Positions 23,935-34,871 of a stretch of 64,000 bases of DNA are shown in pieces. This stretch comes from Citrus sinensis (Eukaryota > Streptophyta > Magnoliopsida > Sapindales > Rutaceae), in NCBI RefSeq assembly GCF_022201045.2, contig NC_068562.1, positions 24,758,501 to 24,822,500 on the forward strand. Reading direction: 5' to 3'. Within the stretch, counting starts at the first letter, position 1. Every line of letters starts with the position of its first letter. The notes beneath the pieces are model-generated. The model did not search any database. It was given only the letters and a program-made list of their open reading frames with translations, and was not told the DNA's origin. A program made the position numbers and the translations under genes.

Positions 23935-24130
23935 CATGTTATTTTACTTTTAGTTTTCCTTTTTCCACAATATTTCAAAAGCTTAACGTCTCATACAACT
24001 TTCTTTAAATTTGTAGGAACTCATAGAGGTGATAAGTTGTTTATGTGAATTTACCCAGTGCAGCTTGATGATTCATTTATGTTCACAATCATACTTGGAT
24101 ATTCTGCAATTGATGATCTGCACATGAGGC
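23935..24130 (-). pseudogene. Duplicated 3' part of the membrane-protein gene inside the CACTA element
   Basis: This stretch matches 24690-24820, the 3' end of the reading frame at 24805-25149: both have TTTAAATTTGTAGGA, AGAGGTGAT, GCAGCTTGAT, TTCACAATCATACYTGG and the ADHQL-type codons, in the same order and orientation. The upstream parts (23945-24010 versus 24400-24470) also match, with TTTCCACAAYAYTTCAAAAG and CTCATRCAACTT. It is a diverged partial copy without the membrane-spanning coding part, so not a gene by itself. Confidence 0.6.
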
Positions 24131-24804
24131 CATAGACAAGCTGTTGTTTGCTTCCATGTCCTCAGCAATAATACTTGGGTTATGAACCTACAAAAGATAC
24201 AAACAATCAAATATTTGAGATCAGCTCTGATGTAGCCATAGTACTACAAAAACAATCGTTAATTACATAAAAGATTTCTAAATCAAACAGAGGCACTCTA
24301 GCATTATAAATAGAAATTATAAAATAAATCTTTTAAAGTCATTTAACAACTGAATTACTAATTTACAAATGCATTTAAGTTAATGGAATCTCACAATTTT
24401 TATATTTCCTTCTTCCACAACACTTCAAAAGTTTGTCGACTCATGCAACTTGTAATAAGACAAAAAGAAAGCAAACGAAAAAGTAAAAGAGAGACAATTG
24501 ATGCAAAGTTGTATTTCAACATATAAAAGAATGTACAAAAGAGGGGTTATATAGTTGGTGAGCCCCTACATTAAATGAATGCCTTGATTCACATAATAGC
24601 CTAGGATCAAGTAGCATATGGCTAGAATTAGCCAAGGGACAACAAATTAATCCCTAGACTCGAGCATAATTGCCATGCCGTCATATATTCTAACACAAGT
24701 TTATTTAAATTTGTAGGAGGTAATAGAGGTGATGAGTTGCTTACATGAATTCCCCTAATGCAGCTTGATATTTACAATTATATTCACAATCATACCTGGG
24801 AATT

Positions 24805-25149
24805 TCACAGTTGGTGATCAGCAGCTGGGGCAATAGGAGAGGCAAAGCCTGATGAATTGGAAACTCCCCCATCATATATAATATTAAATGCAGCAACAAT
24901 TATAGCAAAGACTAGTGAGAAAACATATGCATCAAAGCTGTTTTTGACACCCAATTCTGCCAGAATAAAATTAGCAAGCGTAACAATTAATTGAACCACA
25001 GAGAAAGAAATTTCCGCAGTCCTAACTAGTTGCATATGCCTATGTACTCTAGTTGCAGTTCTGGTTCTTCCCATGATATAAGTATACATACTCGTAGCAA
25101 AACCAAATGCTGACAATAGAAATGCAGCAAGAAGAATTATTCTCTTCAT
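24805..25149 (-). CDS. Small three-pass membrane protein, family not recognised (possible captured gene fragment)
   Basis: An ATG-started frame of 114 residues with three hydrophobic segments: about 3-25 (ILLAAFLLSAFGFATSMYTY), 47-66 (ISFSVVQLIVTLANFILAEL) and 74-92 (YVFSLVFAIIVAAFNIIY). Between the first two is a basic stretch RTRTATRVHRHMQ. The C-terminal 20 residues are small and polar, ending ADHQL. I do not recognise the family. It lies wholly within the CACTA element, on the opposite side from any transposase, so it may be a host gene piece carried by the transposon. A short upstream frame (ATG near 25200, 17 codons) ends in a TGA that overlaps this ATG; one base less or more would fuse the two, so the real N-terminus may be longer and the copy frameshifted. 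Whether it is expressed is unknown. Confidence 0.5.
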   Translation of the reverse strand: MKRIILLAAFLLSAFGFATSMYTYIMGRTRTATRVHRHMQLVRTAEISFSVVQLIVTLANFILAELGVKNSFDAYVFSLVFAIIVAAFNIIYDGGVSNSSGFASPIAPAADHQL

Positions 25150-26937
25150 TTTTCCCAGGGTAGATTGCCAATTTTCCTGTTACTGTTATCTCCTACCATT
25201 TTTGTAATCTCTAATAATTCCCCTAACAACATAAGTTTATAATATTACACTTATTTTCAAATACACTTTTATTCATATTTATTATAGATTAAATAAATCA
25301 CATGAATCATTTGATTTTTATTGCCTAATCGAATTGAACCGAACTGCCATAATACAGCTCAATTAGATTCAGTTTGGATTGAACCAAGTCAAATGCTCAC
25401 CCCAATCAAGAACATGTTATTTTAATGTTCGTTTTCATTTCAACTTGGGAAGAACCAAATAGAAAAAGGGAAACAACCATTTGACTCTCCTCCCTGTTTG
25501 AAATTTCAATGGCGTGGGATTCTCTTTGAAATTTCCATTGAAAACTAAAATCAAACATAATTTTCATACCCGACTTCATAGCAATCCAAATCTAGTTGAA
25601 TTAAGTACACATAGACAAATGTATAGCTTATGTGTGTAGATATTTGTTAATATTACAAAAGGGTTCGTGAGTCCCTCTCACTCTACAATAGGCAACTACA
25701 ACTGCAACCCACTCCTTTTTTCTTTATTACATTACAATACCAACCATGACCATCTCCACCTACTTGCCTCTACTGCCGCCAGATGCCTAATGCTACTGCA
25801 TTTACCCTCCACTTCACTTTTTTATTCATGACTTTTATTTGCCCATCATGCCATTTTCAATTAAGCCCATTTTTCAATTTAAAGTCATCATGGATAACCT
25901 AGATATTTCTATTAAGAGATGCTAATAACATGTCGATAATCAAAGACTCATTGCAAGAATAATTCTAGTACATGTTCAAGAGCAATACTTCATCAAAATC
26001 AGTATAGTTAATTGTGCGGTAAGTAAATTCTATCACGTCGCATGTATAAGTAATAAGTTGGCGATAATGGACAGAAAAATAAAATTTCTTTATAAATATT
26101 TCAAAACAAATTTGATCTCGTCAAAATAATAATTATAACAAAATTATCAAAATAAATCTTAATTTGTAATTGTAATCAATTAGAAATTAAGGAGAGCACA
26201 GAAAGAAGACCAATGAAAGAAATAAATTAAAAAAGGCAGAGATTGAGGCAGTCATAAGATTGAGCTTACCTTGAATAGAGATTGAGGCAGTACGGAAGCG
26301 ACGACGGAGATTGAGGGACTACAACAGCGACCACAAAGGCTGATATATTATACCAATGATGAATAGCTGAGTATTGATGATGGGTGGAAGCTGTTACGAC
26401 CTTAGGGTGATGACGACAGTGGATTTATTACCGGCGACGACACAAAATCATAAATCACGACAGGAGATTTTGAACTTTCACGACAGGGGATTTTGAACTT
26501 TGGTGCACAGGAGATGATGATAGCAAAAGAGACCAGACTTTGGTGCATGGGAGTCGACGGCAGTGGGTAGTCGAGTGACGGCAGTGATAGGAGAGGTTTT
26601 GGGTGCGTCGGCGGCGTGGTAGATTTAGGGATTTTGTAAGTTTTCGTTTGTAAGTTTTATTCACTTAGACGAAATAAGGGTAAGAGATCGATTGGGGATT
26701 TTGTTTTTTAATTTTTGTTCTTTAATCTTTTAATATAATATTTGGGTCTTAATTCTATCGGTCTGCTGGTTTGCGGAACAAACATAAGTATTTTAGATTT
26801 TAGAAGTCTTAGGTTCGAGTTCAAAGTTTTACCAATTCTAATTATTTTTTTTAAACTTTTGATACTTTAGTATTAGTGATTTTTAATATTTAATTTACTG
26901 ACACGTTAGTATCAATAATTTATAATAGGGTTATTTA

Positions 26938-27963
26938 TCGTCAGCCCCCACATGTTTCGACCATTAGCACCGCGCACCAACAAGTTTCGACCGTGTGCAC
27001 TGCACCCCCATTTCCGTTAAAAAATCAGTTAATTCTAACGGATTAAACTGTTATTAACTTAAAAGACCATACTACCCCTAATTTGTATTAAATTGAGTTA
27101 AAAGTACAAAAATACCTCTTACAACTTATAAAATTTACATTAAAAAATAAAATTTAATTATAATAATATCTTATATGGAAAAGATTTTTTCTTCATTCAT
27201 AATCATAACAAAATTGTAAAACCAGTAAACTTTCAAGATGAGAGACAGAGCATGATTCCAAAGCGAAAGAAAAAAATCAAACACAAAATCATCAGTAGAT
27301 TACAAAATAATTCCAATAATCCCACCAAAACAAACAAAACCCAATAATAAAGAAACCGAAGATAATTATACCAAAATTTCATTATAAAATTCTATTACAA
27401 AAGAAACCCAAACCAAGAAAATTTAACAAAAATGAACTAAAAATCAAAAACCCTAAATTAAATTATAGAGGTGGTGGGAACGGCGGCTGGTTCAGGCGGT
27501 GGGAACGGCGGCTGGTTCAGGCGGTGGTGTCGGCGGCTTCGAACGATAGCAGATCACACAACGGGTGCCATTTTGTTGTTGTTGATTTGAGACGGCGGCA
27601 GATCACACCGACAGGCAACAATAGTGAAAGGCAAGAAGAAGAAGAAGAAGAAGAAGAAGAAGGCAAAGAAGAAAGAAGTAGAAGAGTGAAAGAAAAAAGA
27701 CGTGAAGAAGAAGAAGAAAAAGAGAAGAAAGAAAAAAGACATGAGAGAGAGAGAGAAAAGGGGGAAAAAGAGTAAGGATAAAAAAGTGTTTTATTTATTT
27801 ATTTATTTATTATTTTAATCTTATATGAAATTATTATTTTATCCTTTTTTCGAGTTAAGTTAACGGTAATCTGACGGAAATGGGGGCGCAGTGCACATGG
27901 TTGAAACTTGTGGGTGCCTGGTGCTAATGGTCGAAACATGTGGGGGCTGACGATAAATAACCC
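26938..27963. mobile_element. Mutator-like MITE with long TIRs, nested in the CACTA element
   Basis: The ends are GGGTTATTTATCGTCAG and its perfect inverted copy; the inverted repeat extends about 90-100 bp. A perfect 9-bp target duplication TTTATAATA flanks it (26929-26937 and 27964-27972), as for Mutator-like elements. The left TIR contains a 30-bp unit twice in tandem, each with TTTCGACC followed by GCACYGC and CACC. Inside are a doubled 25-bp GGTGGGAACGGCGGCTGGTT block (27473-27522) and an AAG microsatellite (27634-27662). No transposase. The open frames here come from the AAG run. Confidence 0.92.
27634..27662. repeat. (AAG)n microsatellite
   Basis: About ten AAG triplets, followed by a further GA-rich tract to about 27775. 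It produces spurious Glu/Lys-rich and Phe-rich open frames. Confidence 0.85.
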
Positions 27964-28076
27964 TTTATAATACTTGTTTGTTAAAAGCGGAAAATGGTGC
28001 ATATGTACATAATTACTGATACTTTTTATAAAGTGTCAAAAACTAAGTGTCAGTAAAGGTCATTTTTTTAGTAGTG

Positions 28077-29977
28077 ATTAGATATCCTGCAACCATAGTT
28101 TACCCTTAAAAATACTAGATACACATAAAAAATATGCTTCTTTTTTCCCTTCATGGCCGATTTAATTTATTTAATATTATTATTTCATAAGCCTTTGTTT
28201 TTTTCTGAAGTATTTGTATTACCAATGCAACATAGTCAACAAAGTAGTAATAGTAATACATAGAATACATTAAATGTAGCTTCATTAATTTAAAAAATTC
28301 ATATAAATTCCATCCACCAATCAAAGGTACAACAAAATATCAATTTTAATTGTATATTTTGCACAAAAAAAATTGAAAAATAAAAAATGGAAAAAGGGAT
28401 CTCAAATGAATACTCAAAATGATCTCATATATTGAAATTTTACAAGCATCTTCCTCCGAAACTTCTTCTCATTCTCTTAAATGTTTGCCTCATCCTCATC
28501 TTCTCCATCCCCATCATCATCGTCATTCAACAAAACAGTGTTCTATATGAAGGAAGAAATTATAATCATTAAATTATCAAATCAGTAACAAGTACAAGAA
28601 TATGCTGTATCACTTTATATAAAGCTGAGCATAATTACTATAACCGAGATCTGCTTAAGAAGCCTAGCAAAATATGAGACTTCAGCATTGGATAATAGTC
28701 ATCAGTGCAATATTCTGTATGCTATATTTGGAGTCACCAGCTGCAGTTGATTCTAAATTAACAAAATATTTACTAACCTATATATTTGGACAAAACAGTA
28801 CCATCGATGGTGGGAGACACCACATATCAATGAAGCTGTATAATGTGACTCTCGTCATTGAAGAATTTCATTGTTCTTTAATGAATAATTAAATACCAGA
28901 GGCAGACTTGAACGTACGCAGGAATAAGAACCTTGTTCAGATTATCTTGATAAAATTCATGCAAAAGGTCGGTGGCTATTTGGCATTATTTTCGGAAACA
29001 AATATATATTTTAAGGACCAAAAAACCCTTTTCAGATCTATTAAAATTTGCTTTTACAAATCAGAATTTTTAGAGAAGATTTTCTGATTATGCCCAAATA
29101 TGTATTTCTCTAACAAATATAGCTGCAGGGCTGACGAAAATTTCTTTTTCTAATATCTTTTAAACTTGCCAAAACAGCAGAGATATCACTTGGTTCTAAC
29201 GTTTGATTTCTTTCTTTTTTTTTAATAATCTCGACGAACGAAGAAAACTTTTATTAGGTCAAGCAGAGCTATCAAAATTCAAAAGATTGAAGAAATAATA
29301 GGCCTTGCCCATCAATAAATTAAAGCATAGAGCTAAGAGATTAAATTATAGCATCTTAAAGAATTTGTGGCTTAAAAAATCATTGGCATCTTTAGAAATT
29401 GTTATTACATAAAAATAGATGTTAGGCCTAAAGGCTCAACCCAACCTGTAAGGTATGTACTTTATGAGATCCCAAGTTACTGTGACAATCACTTTGGGCT
29501 GTGGTTAGGTAGGAATGATACAACAAAGTGAGGCTCTACCCACTTGGACACTCTAACTAAATCGACTTGGGGATTCTTAACCCATAAGGAAGTGCCTTGT
29601 GAAATGAACTAGTGGAGAATTAATTATTCCAAAAAAAGTAATAATAAGTCTATTATAAAATATTAAATCTTAAATCATATGAGTACATTCTTGATTCACA
29701 TGCATTGACTATTTATTTGCCTTTGAATTAAAAGTAAAGGAGTTAATTGAAGAATTATTGGCTAAAGAAGCTCACTTTAACGAGCATGCATCACTGTGAA
29801 ATTCACGCGAATTAAATGAATGAATAAAGCATGCATTGATATTTAATGTAAAATATGCTTTAGAACAAATGCATGACTTGTGAAATTTAAGTGGTTTAAA
29901 TGCATGAACAAAGTTGGAATTAATATTAAATACAAAGCATGTATTTGTTGACTTTTGAAGTGTGTGTGTCTATATAT
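28077..29977. other. Intergenic region with a possible acidic-protein exon remnant
   Basis: No complete gene. On the minus strand, 28545-28450 could be a last exon: a plausible acceptor ATATAG at the right, then NDDDDGDGEDEDEAN and, one frame over, FKRMRRSFGGRCL followed by a stop. The frame break between the two parts suggests a pseudogene; the family is not recognised. A 72-codon frame at 28674-28892 (+) starts with a signal-peptide-like stretch (HWIIVISAIFCMLYLESPAA) but has no other support. A block at 29842-29905 is repeated beyond the next element (see 33477). Confidence 0.35.
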
Positions 29978-32900
29978 GAGTCATTCTATAATACCGTAAC
30001 TAAATTTACGGCATTAATGCCGTGATGGACGTGGACCGTTAGATTTGAATAAAAAATCTCTACCATTAATTCTAAATAAATAGGTAACATCTTACCTAAG
30101 TAGTAGGTAATTACTCTTTTTTGTTCAAGTTCCAGGTTGCATTTACTAATTTTATGTGTGATTTATAAGTTTTATGAAACTTTTACAAGTTAATGTTGAT
30201 TTACAAGTTTTTGTTTTGTTTACAAGTTCTTCTTACAATTTACAACTCTAACATTAATTTACCAATTTTTTCATTAATTTACTAGTTTTATATGTGATTT
30301 ACATATTTTTTGTTTTATTTCACACTTAATGTCAATTTACAAGTTCTATGTCATTTTTCTAAGTTTTTGTTTTGTTTACAAGTTCTTCTTTCAATTTAAA
30401 ACTTCAACATTAATTTACTCATTTTTCCATCAATTTACTAGTTTTGTGTGTAATTTACACATTTTTTGTTTCATTTCACAATTAATGTCAATTTACAAGT
30501 TCTATATCATTTTTCTAAGTTTTTGTTTTATTTACAAATTCTTCTTGTAATTAACAACTCCAACATTAATTTACCAATTTTTCCATCAATTTACTAGTTT
30601 TATGTGTGATTTATACATTTTTTATTTCATTTCATACTTAATGTCAATTTACAAGTTCTATGTCATTTTTATAAGTTTTTGTTTTGTTTACAATTTTTTC
30701 TTGCAAATTATAATTCCATCATTAATTTAGCATTTTTTCCATCAATTTACTAGTATTCTGTGTGATTTACACATTTTTTTTGTTTCATTTCACACGTAAT
30801 GTCAATTTACTAGTTGTATGTCATTTTTCTAAGTTTTTGTTTTGTTTACAAGTTCTTCTTGTCAATTACAACTCCAACATTAATTTACCCATTTTCCCAT
30901 TAATTTACTAGTTTTATGTGTAGTTTACTAATTTTTTGTTTCATTTCACACTTAATGTCAATTTACAAGTTTTATGTCATTTTTCTAAGTTTTTTGTTTT
31001 CTCTACACTTTTTTCTTCTAATTTACAAATTCATCATTAATTTACCTCCTTTTTCATCAATTTACTAGTTTTATGTGGGGTTTACATATTTTTTGTTTCA
31101 TTTTATACTTTATGTCAATTTACAAATTTTAAGTAATTTTTTTAAGTTTTTGTTTTGTTTACAGTTTTTTCTTTTAATTTACAACTACATTAATTTACCC
31201 CATTTTTCATCAATTTACTAGTTTCATGTGTGGTTTACACATTTTTTGTTTAATTTTACACTTAATGTCAATTTACAAGTTCTGTGTCATTTTTCTAAGT
31301 TCTTGTTTTGTTTGTAATTTTTTCTTCTAATTTACCACTCAAACTTTAATTTACTCATTTTCCCTTTTTTTTTTACTATTTCCAAGTGTGAATTACAAAT
31401 CTTTCATTTTATTTCATACTTAATGTCAATTTGCATGTTTTATTTTTTATAATTTTACAGACCAATTTACCACTCTAATGCTATTTACTCATTTTATTTT
31501 CAATCTACAAGTCATATGTGTGGTATATAAATTTTTTGTCTTATTTCACGTTTAGTTAGAATTTAGGTTATTTAGTTTAGGTCAGTTGCCTCAACTTAAA
31601 TCCAATGTGAAAATGGTTAGAGTGTTGGATTATTGGTATTTTATGATTTAGATAGAATGATATAAGGGCAGGCATGAGTTGGGTCGGATAGGGTTAGTGA
31701 AAATCTAACATAGTCTATTTTTTAATGAGTTGAGATAAAATCCATCCAACTTAACTAAATAAACTTGTTTAACCCAATTGTGCCCAAACCTTACATCGTC
31801 TGGTTTGAGTTGATTAGGTTGAAGATAAAATCAAAATTTTAAATTGAACAGTGAAAATGATATGAAACTTGAAATAAAACTTATTAAAATCAAATATAAA
31901 TATTTGATAACATGAAATTTTCTTTCACTATCTAGTGTACAATAAAGAAAGTTAATAAATTAACTATCTTTAAATTAAGAAAATTTCCACAAAAAGCATA
32001 TAGACTTTATTTCTCCTGCATCTCTTTTTCCAATTCCGAATTCAGACTTTTTAGATAATTAGCTAGCATCATGTACAAAAATAAAATGAAAGTGATATAT
32101 AATTATGTGCCGTTAAGTATTTACTAAAAAAATAAAAAGAAATTGAAACCAACTTACTTTTAAAATTAATCTTATAAAATAATAAATTTACTTATAAGAG
32201 AGTGTGATTTTGGTTTTGGAATTATAGTCTAGAGCAACAGATGCAAGAATGAAATAGCCTCTTCTATTAAAAGAGTAAAAAGAAAAAAAAATTAGATAAG
32301 TCATTTAAGTCTTTATAATTTTGCAATTGAGAATTAACACATTATCATTATCCTTATTATTATTATTATTATTTATATAGATTTGGTTGGGTTAAACTGG
32401 TTAATTATAGTTAATCCAACCCAAACTAATTATTAATTAGGTTAGAAAAAAACAGACCCAGTTAAACTACAATAATCTGCTCATGGTTCATTTACTAATC
32501 AATACTTAGAACGGGGTAGAATCGAAATCAAGAATGAGAATAAGAATAAGTTGTTTACTTGAGCTGTAGAAATTAAAGTCGGAATGAGATTCATTTCCAT
32601 TCATGTGTTTACTTTGTCTTGGAATCGGAATGAATTATCATAATTTATTTAAATGCCCTTTGTTGATTATTGTCAATTGGTGGTAGTAGTAGTAGTAATA
32701 ATAAGAATAATAATAATGAAATAAATAAAATTATAGTAGTAGTGGTAACAAATTATTTATAATACTATAAATTATATTATAATAATATTTTAATAAATAA
32801 TAATAATAAAATCAAATAATAATAATAACAATAATAATATTTATTAAAATATTATTATAATTATGATTACTAATTCATTATTGTTATTATTTATTAATTT

Positions 32901-33442
32901 CATGATTTTGTTATATGATTATTATTTATGAAAATATTATTGTAATCAAAATTGAATTGAAGTAATACCTCCAAGAATTCACCATCTAGCTCTTTTAAAA
33001 ACTGCCGAATCTGCAAGTCATTAAGAATTGCTTAGTAACTTAGGATCAATTTTCTTACAATTCAATTCACAACCACTCAACAAAGCAAATAAATAACCGG
33101 CAGGAAAAGAGTATCAACTTTTCGTGATTGTTTATTCTTTAAATAAATTTGATCCTTTTTCTTGTGTTTCGCCTCTGTTTTTGCTTCAAGCAACTTCCAA
33201 AGCAATGATCGGAGGAAAAGAGTATTGGAGGCGAACAAAAAAGGCTTCTTTTTCGCCACTGTTTTAGCCAGTTAAATTTATTTTTTTTATAAATAAATAA
33301 CCACCGGCTATAAACCGGTTAAAAAAAATTTTAATATTTTTATTATATTATAATTATTGTACATTGTTGATCTCATCCAACGGTATACAATAACTACGGC
33401 ATTAATACCGTAATTTTTATTACGGTATTATAGAATTTTCCA
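29978..33442. mobile_element. Mutator-like element of 3.5 kb with internal satellite-like array
   Basis: The left end has TTCTATAATACCGTAA followed by the 16-bp palindrome ACGGCATTAATGCCGT (30008-30023). The right end has TACGGCATTAATACCGTA, then ACGGTATTATAGAA in inverse orientation, so the ends form inverted repeats with inner palindromes. TCTATATAT flanks it on both sides (29969-29977 and 33443-33451), fitting a 9-bp target duplication, though the TA-rich sequence makes the exact border uncertain by one or two bases. Inside, 30125-31545 is a tandem array; the remainder is AT-rich with TAA repeats near 32690-32880. No transposase seen. Confidence 0.7.
30125..31545. repeat. Tandem array of a 155-bp unit, about nine copies
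   Basis: The phrase CAATTTACTAGTTTTATGTG recurs at spacings of 153-158 bases (the TTACTA part at 30281, 30435, 30591, 30747, 30905, 31062, 31215, and degraded near 31370). Within the unit are smaller TTTACAAGTT / TTTACACATT / TTTACAACTC variants, so it probably grew from a 30-40 bp AT-rich element. Copies get more diverged towards the right. Non-coding. Confidence 0.88.
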
Positions 33443-33444
33443 TC

Positions 33445-33475
<31 letters not shown>

Positions 33476-33476
33476 T

Positions 33477-33515
33477 AAATGCATGACTTGTGAAATTTAA
33501 GTGGTTTAAATGCAT
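33477..33515. repeat. Second copy of a 39-bp host repeat seen at 29867-29905
   Basis: A 39-bp block beginning AAATGCATGACTTGTGAAAT and ending TTTAAATGCAT is identical at 29867-29905 and 33477-33515, on either side of the 3.5-kb element. A further block TTTAATRTAAAATATGCTTT precedes it on the left side (from 29842) but follows it on the right side (from 33516). This order fits an ancestral tandem repeat with the element inserted inside it. Confidence 0.8.
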
Positions 33516-33544
33516 TTAATATAAAATATGCTTTAGAATAACCA

Positions 33545-34214
33545 AATTGAATTGTTTGATTGTCTTTGTCAGAGTAAGAGGTGAAACTTAATCGATTTGA
33601 ATTTGGGACATCTATTTGAAATCTTAGTGAAAAATTAGATTTGTTATCTCATATTTGCTTTTTGTGAAAAAAATACCAATTAAAGTGGAAGGTTTCCTCA
33701 AACAACAAGGGGCTAGATCAACTGTTCAATCAAATGATAGTGAGCGTTTTTCATCTCTTCTTGAAAAACAAGTGGGCTATTTTCTTTGCAAATTTGTGCT
33801 CAATTTCATATATGGCAATTTCGTCAAGATCTCTTTCTTAGTTGGGGGGAAGAATCTGCACGAATCGGATCTTTTTAGGAATGTAACGAGAGAGAATTGG
33901 ATTTGGTTAGACAATGTGTGGTTGGTAAACAAGGATCGATTTTTTACCAAGGTACGGAATGTATCGTCAAATATTCAATATGATTCCACAAGATCTAGTT
34001 TCGTTCAAGTAACGGATTCTAGCCAATTGAAAGGATCTTCTGATCAATCCAGAGATCATTTCGATTCCATTAGTAATGAGGATTCGGAATATCACACATT
34101 GATCAATCAAAGAGAGATTCAACAACTAAAAGAAAGATCGATTCTTTGGGATCCTTCTTTTCTTCAAGCGGAACGAAGAGAGATAGAATCAGACCGATTT
34201 CCTAAATGTCTTTC
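33545..34214 (+). pseudogene. ycf2: Nuclear insertion of plastid DNA: internal part of ycf2
   Basis: Translated pieces read [74 protein letters not shown] and [10 protein letters not shown], which are phrases of the N-terminal part of the large plastid protein Ycf2. Upstream DNA from about 33545 also follows ycf2 but contains an in-frame TAG (in GTGAAAAATTAGATTTG). Small indels between about 33755 and 33860 shift the frame and then restore it, so a 201-codon frame persists by chance. It stops abruptly at a TA repeat (34215-34232). This is a decayed NUPT and is not a functional gene. Confidence 0.92.
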
Positions 34215-34871
34215 TATATATATATATATAGTCCTTCTCTTGAGGACATCCTCACTTTAATATTACTAAAAATTAAAAAAAAATACAGATTCTAATACAT
34301 TAAAGAATATATTTTTTGTCTGTTAATGGTATCCTCACTTTGTTAAAATCGGGATGTCTTCACTATATAATTATTCTATATATATAATTCTTAAATACAA
34401 ATGTACACAATATTTTTATAGTAAGTCCGTACTTTATAAAGTGTAGTCATTCGCACTTGAGAATACTTTAATAATTGTAGAGTCCTTATTAAGTGCGACT
34501 ATCTGCTTTATTGCAATGTAAAAAATTTTAATGTTGTATAGACATGATTCTGCACTGTATAAAATGAGGACATACGCTACTTAGAATAATAGCATATACA
34601 TTGAAATCAGTATGAAGGAATAAACTTGTTATGCTTGATCAATAAAACTCCTATGAGCAAAGCAACGATGTACTCAACGTAATCTTATCAATTATCATAA
34701 ACATGTGCAAAGTAGCTAGCAGGGACCGGAGACATTGTGCTAAAAGCACCATAAACATCTAAAATTTCATCTTAAAACAAAAACTTTATTCATCAAATTT
34801 ATAATTTCAATTTTTTTCCCTTCCCTCTTTTTCGCTAAAACTAAGCACCCAATATTATTAATTTTTTTTTG
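34215..34871. other. Intergenic AT-rich sequence
   Basis: It starts with a TA dinucleotide repeat at the end of the plastid insertion and has no recognisable gene or element up to the MITE at 34872. Phrases such as GTCCTTCTCTTGAGGACATCC near 34231 and CTCACTTTGTTAAAATCGGG near 34330 may belong to an old repeat. Confidence 0.4.

Larger units (their letters stand above)
21989..28076. mobile_element. CACTA (En/Spm-like) DNA transposon, 6.1 kb, without recognisable transposase
   Basis: The ends are CACTACTAGAAAAATG at the left and, in reverse complement, CACTACTAAAAAAATG at the right, both followed by TTTACTGACAC. A 3-bp target duplication ATT flanks the element (21986-21988 and 28077-28079), as expected for CACTA. 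Subterminal copies of GTGTCAGTAAT/TTACTGACAC occur in both orientations, and a 75-bp block is repeated in tandem at 22122-22195 and 22197-22275. I found no TNP2- or TNPD-like transposase. The inside holds a short membrane-protein reading frame with a duplicated 3' part and a complete nested Mutator-like MITE at 26938-27963. The right subterminal part (about 26280-26640) is GC-richer than the core. Confidence 0.92.

Noticed and set aside
26755..26880. tRNA-like stretch with AGGTTCGAGTTC
   Set aside because: A B-box-like phrase is present, but no clover-leaf, no clear A box and no target duplication could be found; it may be an old SINE inside the CACTA element.
27524..27775. Glu/Lys-rich frame
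   Set aside because: Generated by the AAG microsatellite in the MITE.
21989..28076. Search for a CACTA transposase
   Set aside because: No TNP2- or TNPD-like motif was recognisable on either strand; the element is treated as non-autonomous.
31665..32525. Possible nested element inside the 3.5-kb Mutator-like element
   Set aside because: Phrases such as GGTTGGGTTAAACTGG and GATGAGTTGGGTCGGA-like text suggest inverted ends, but I could not pair them convincingly.
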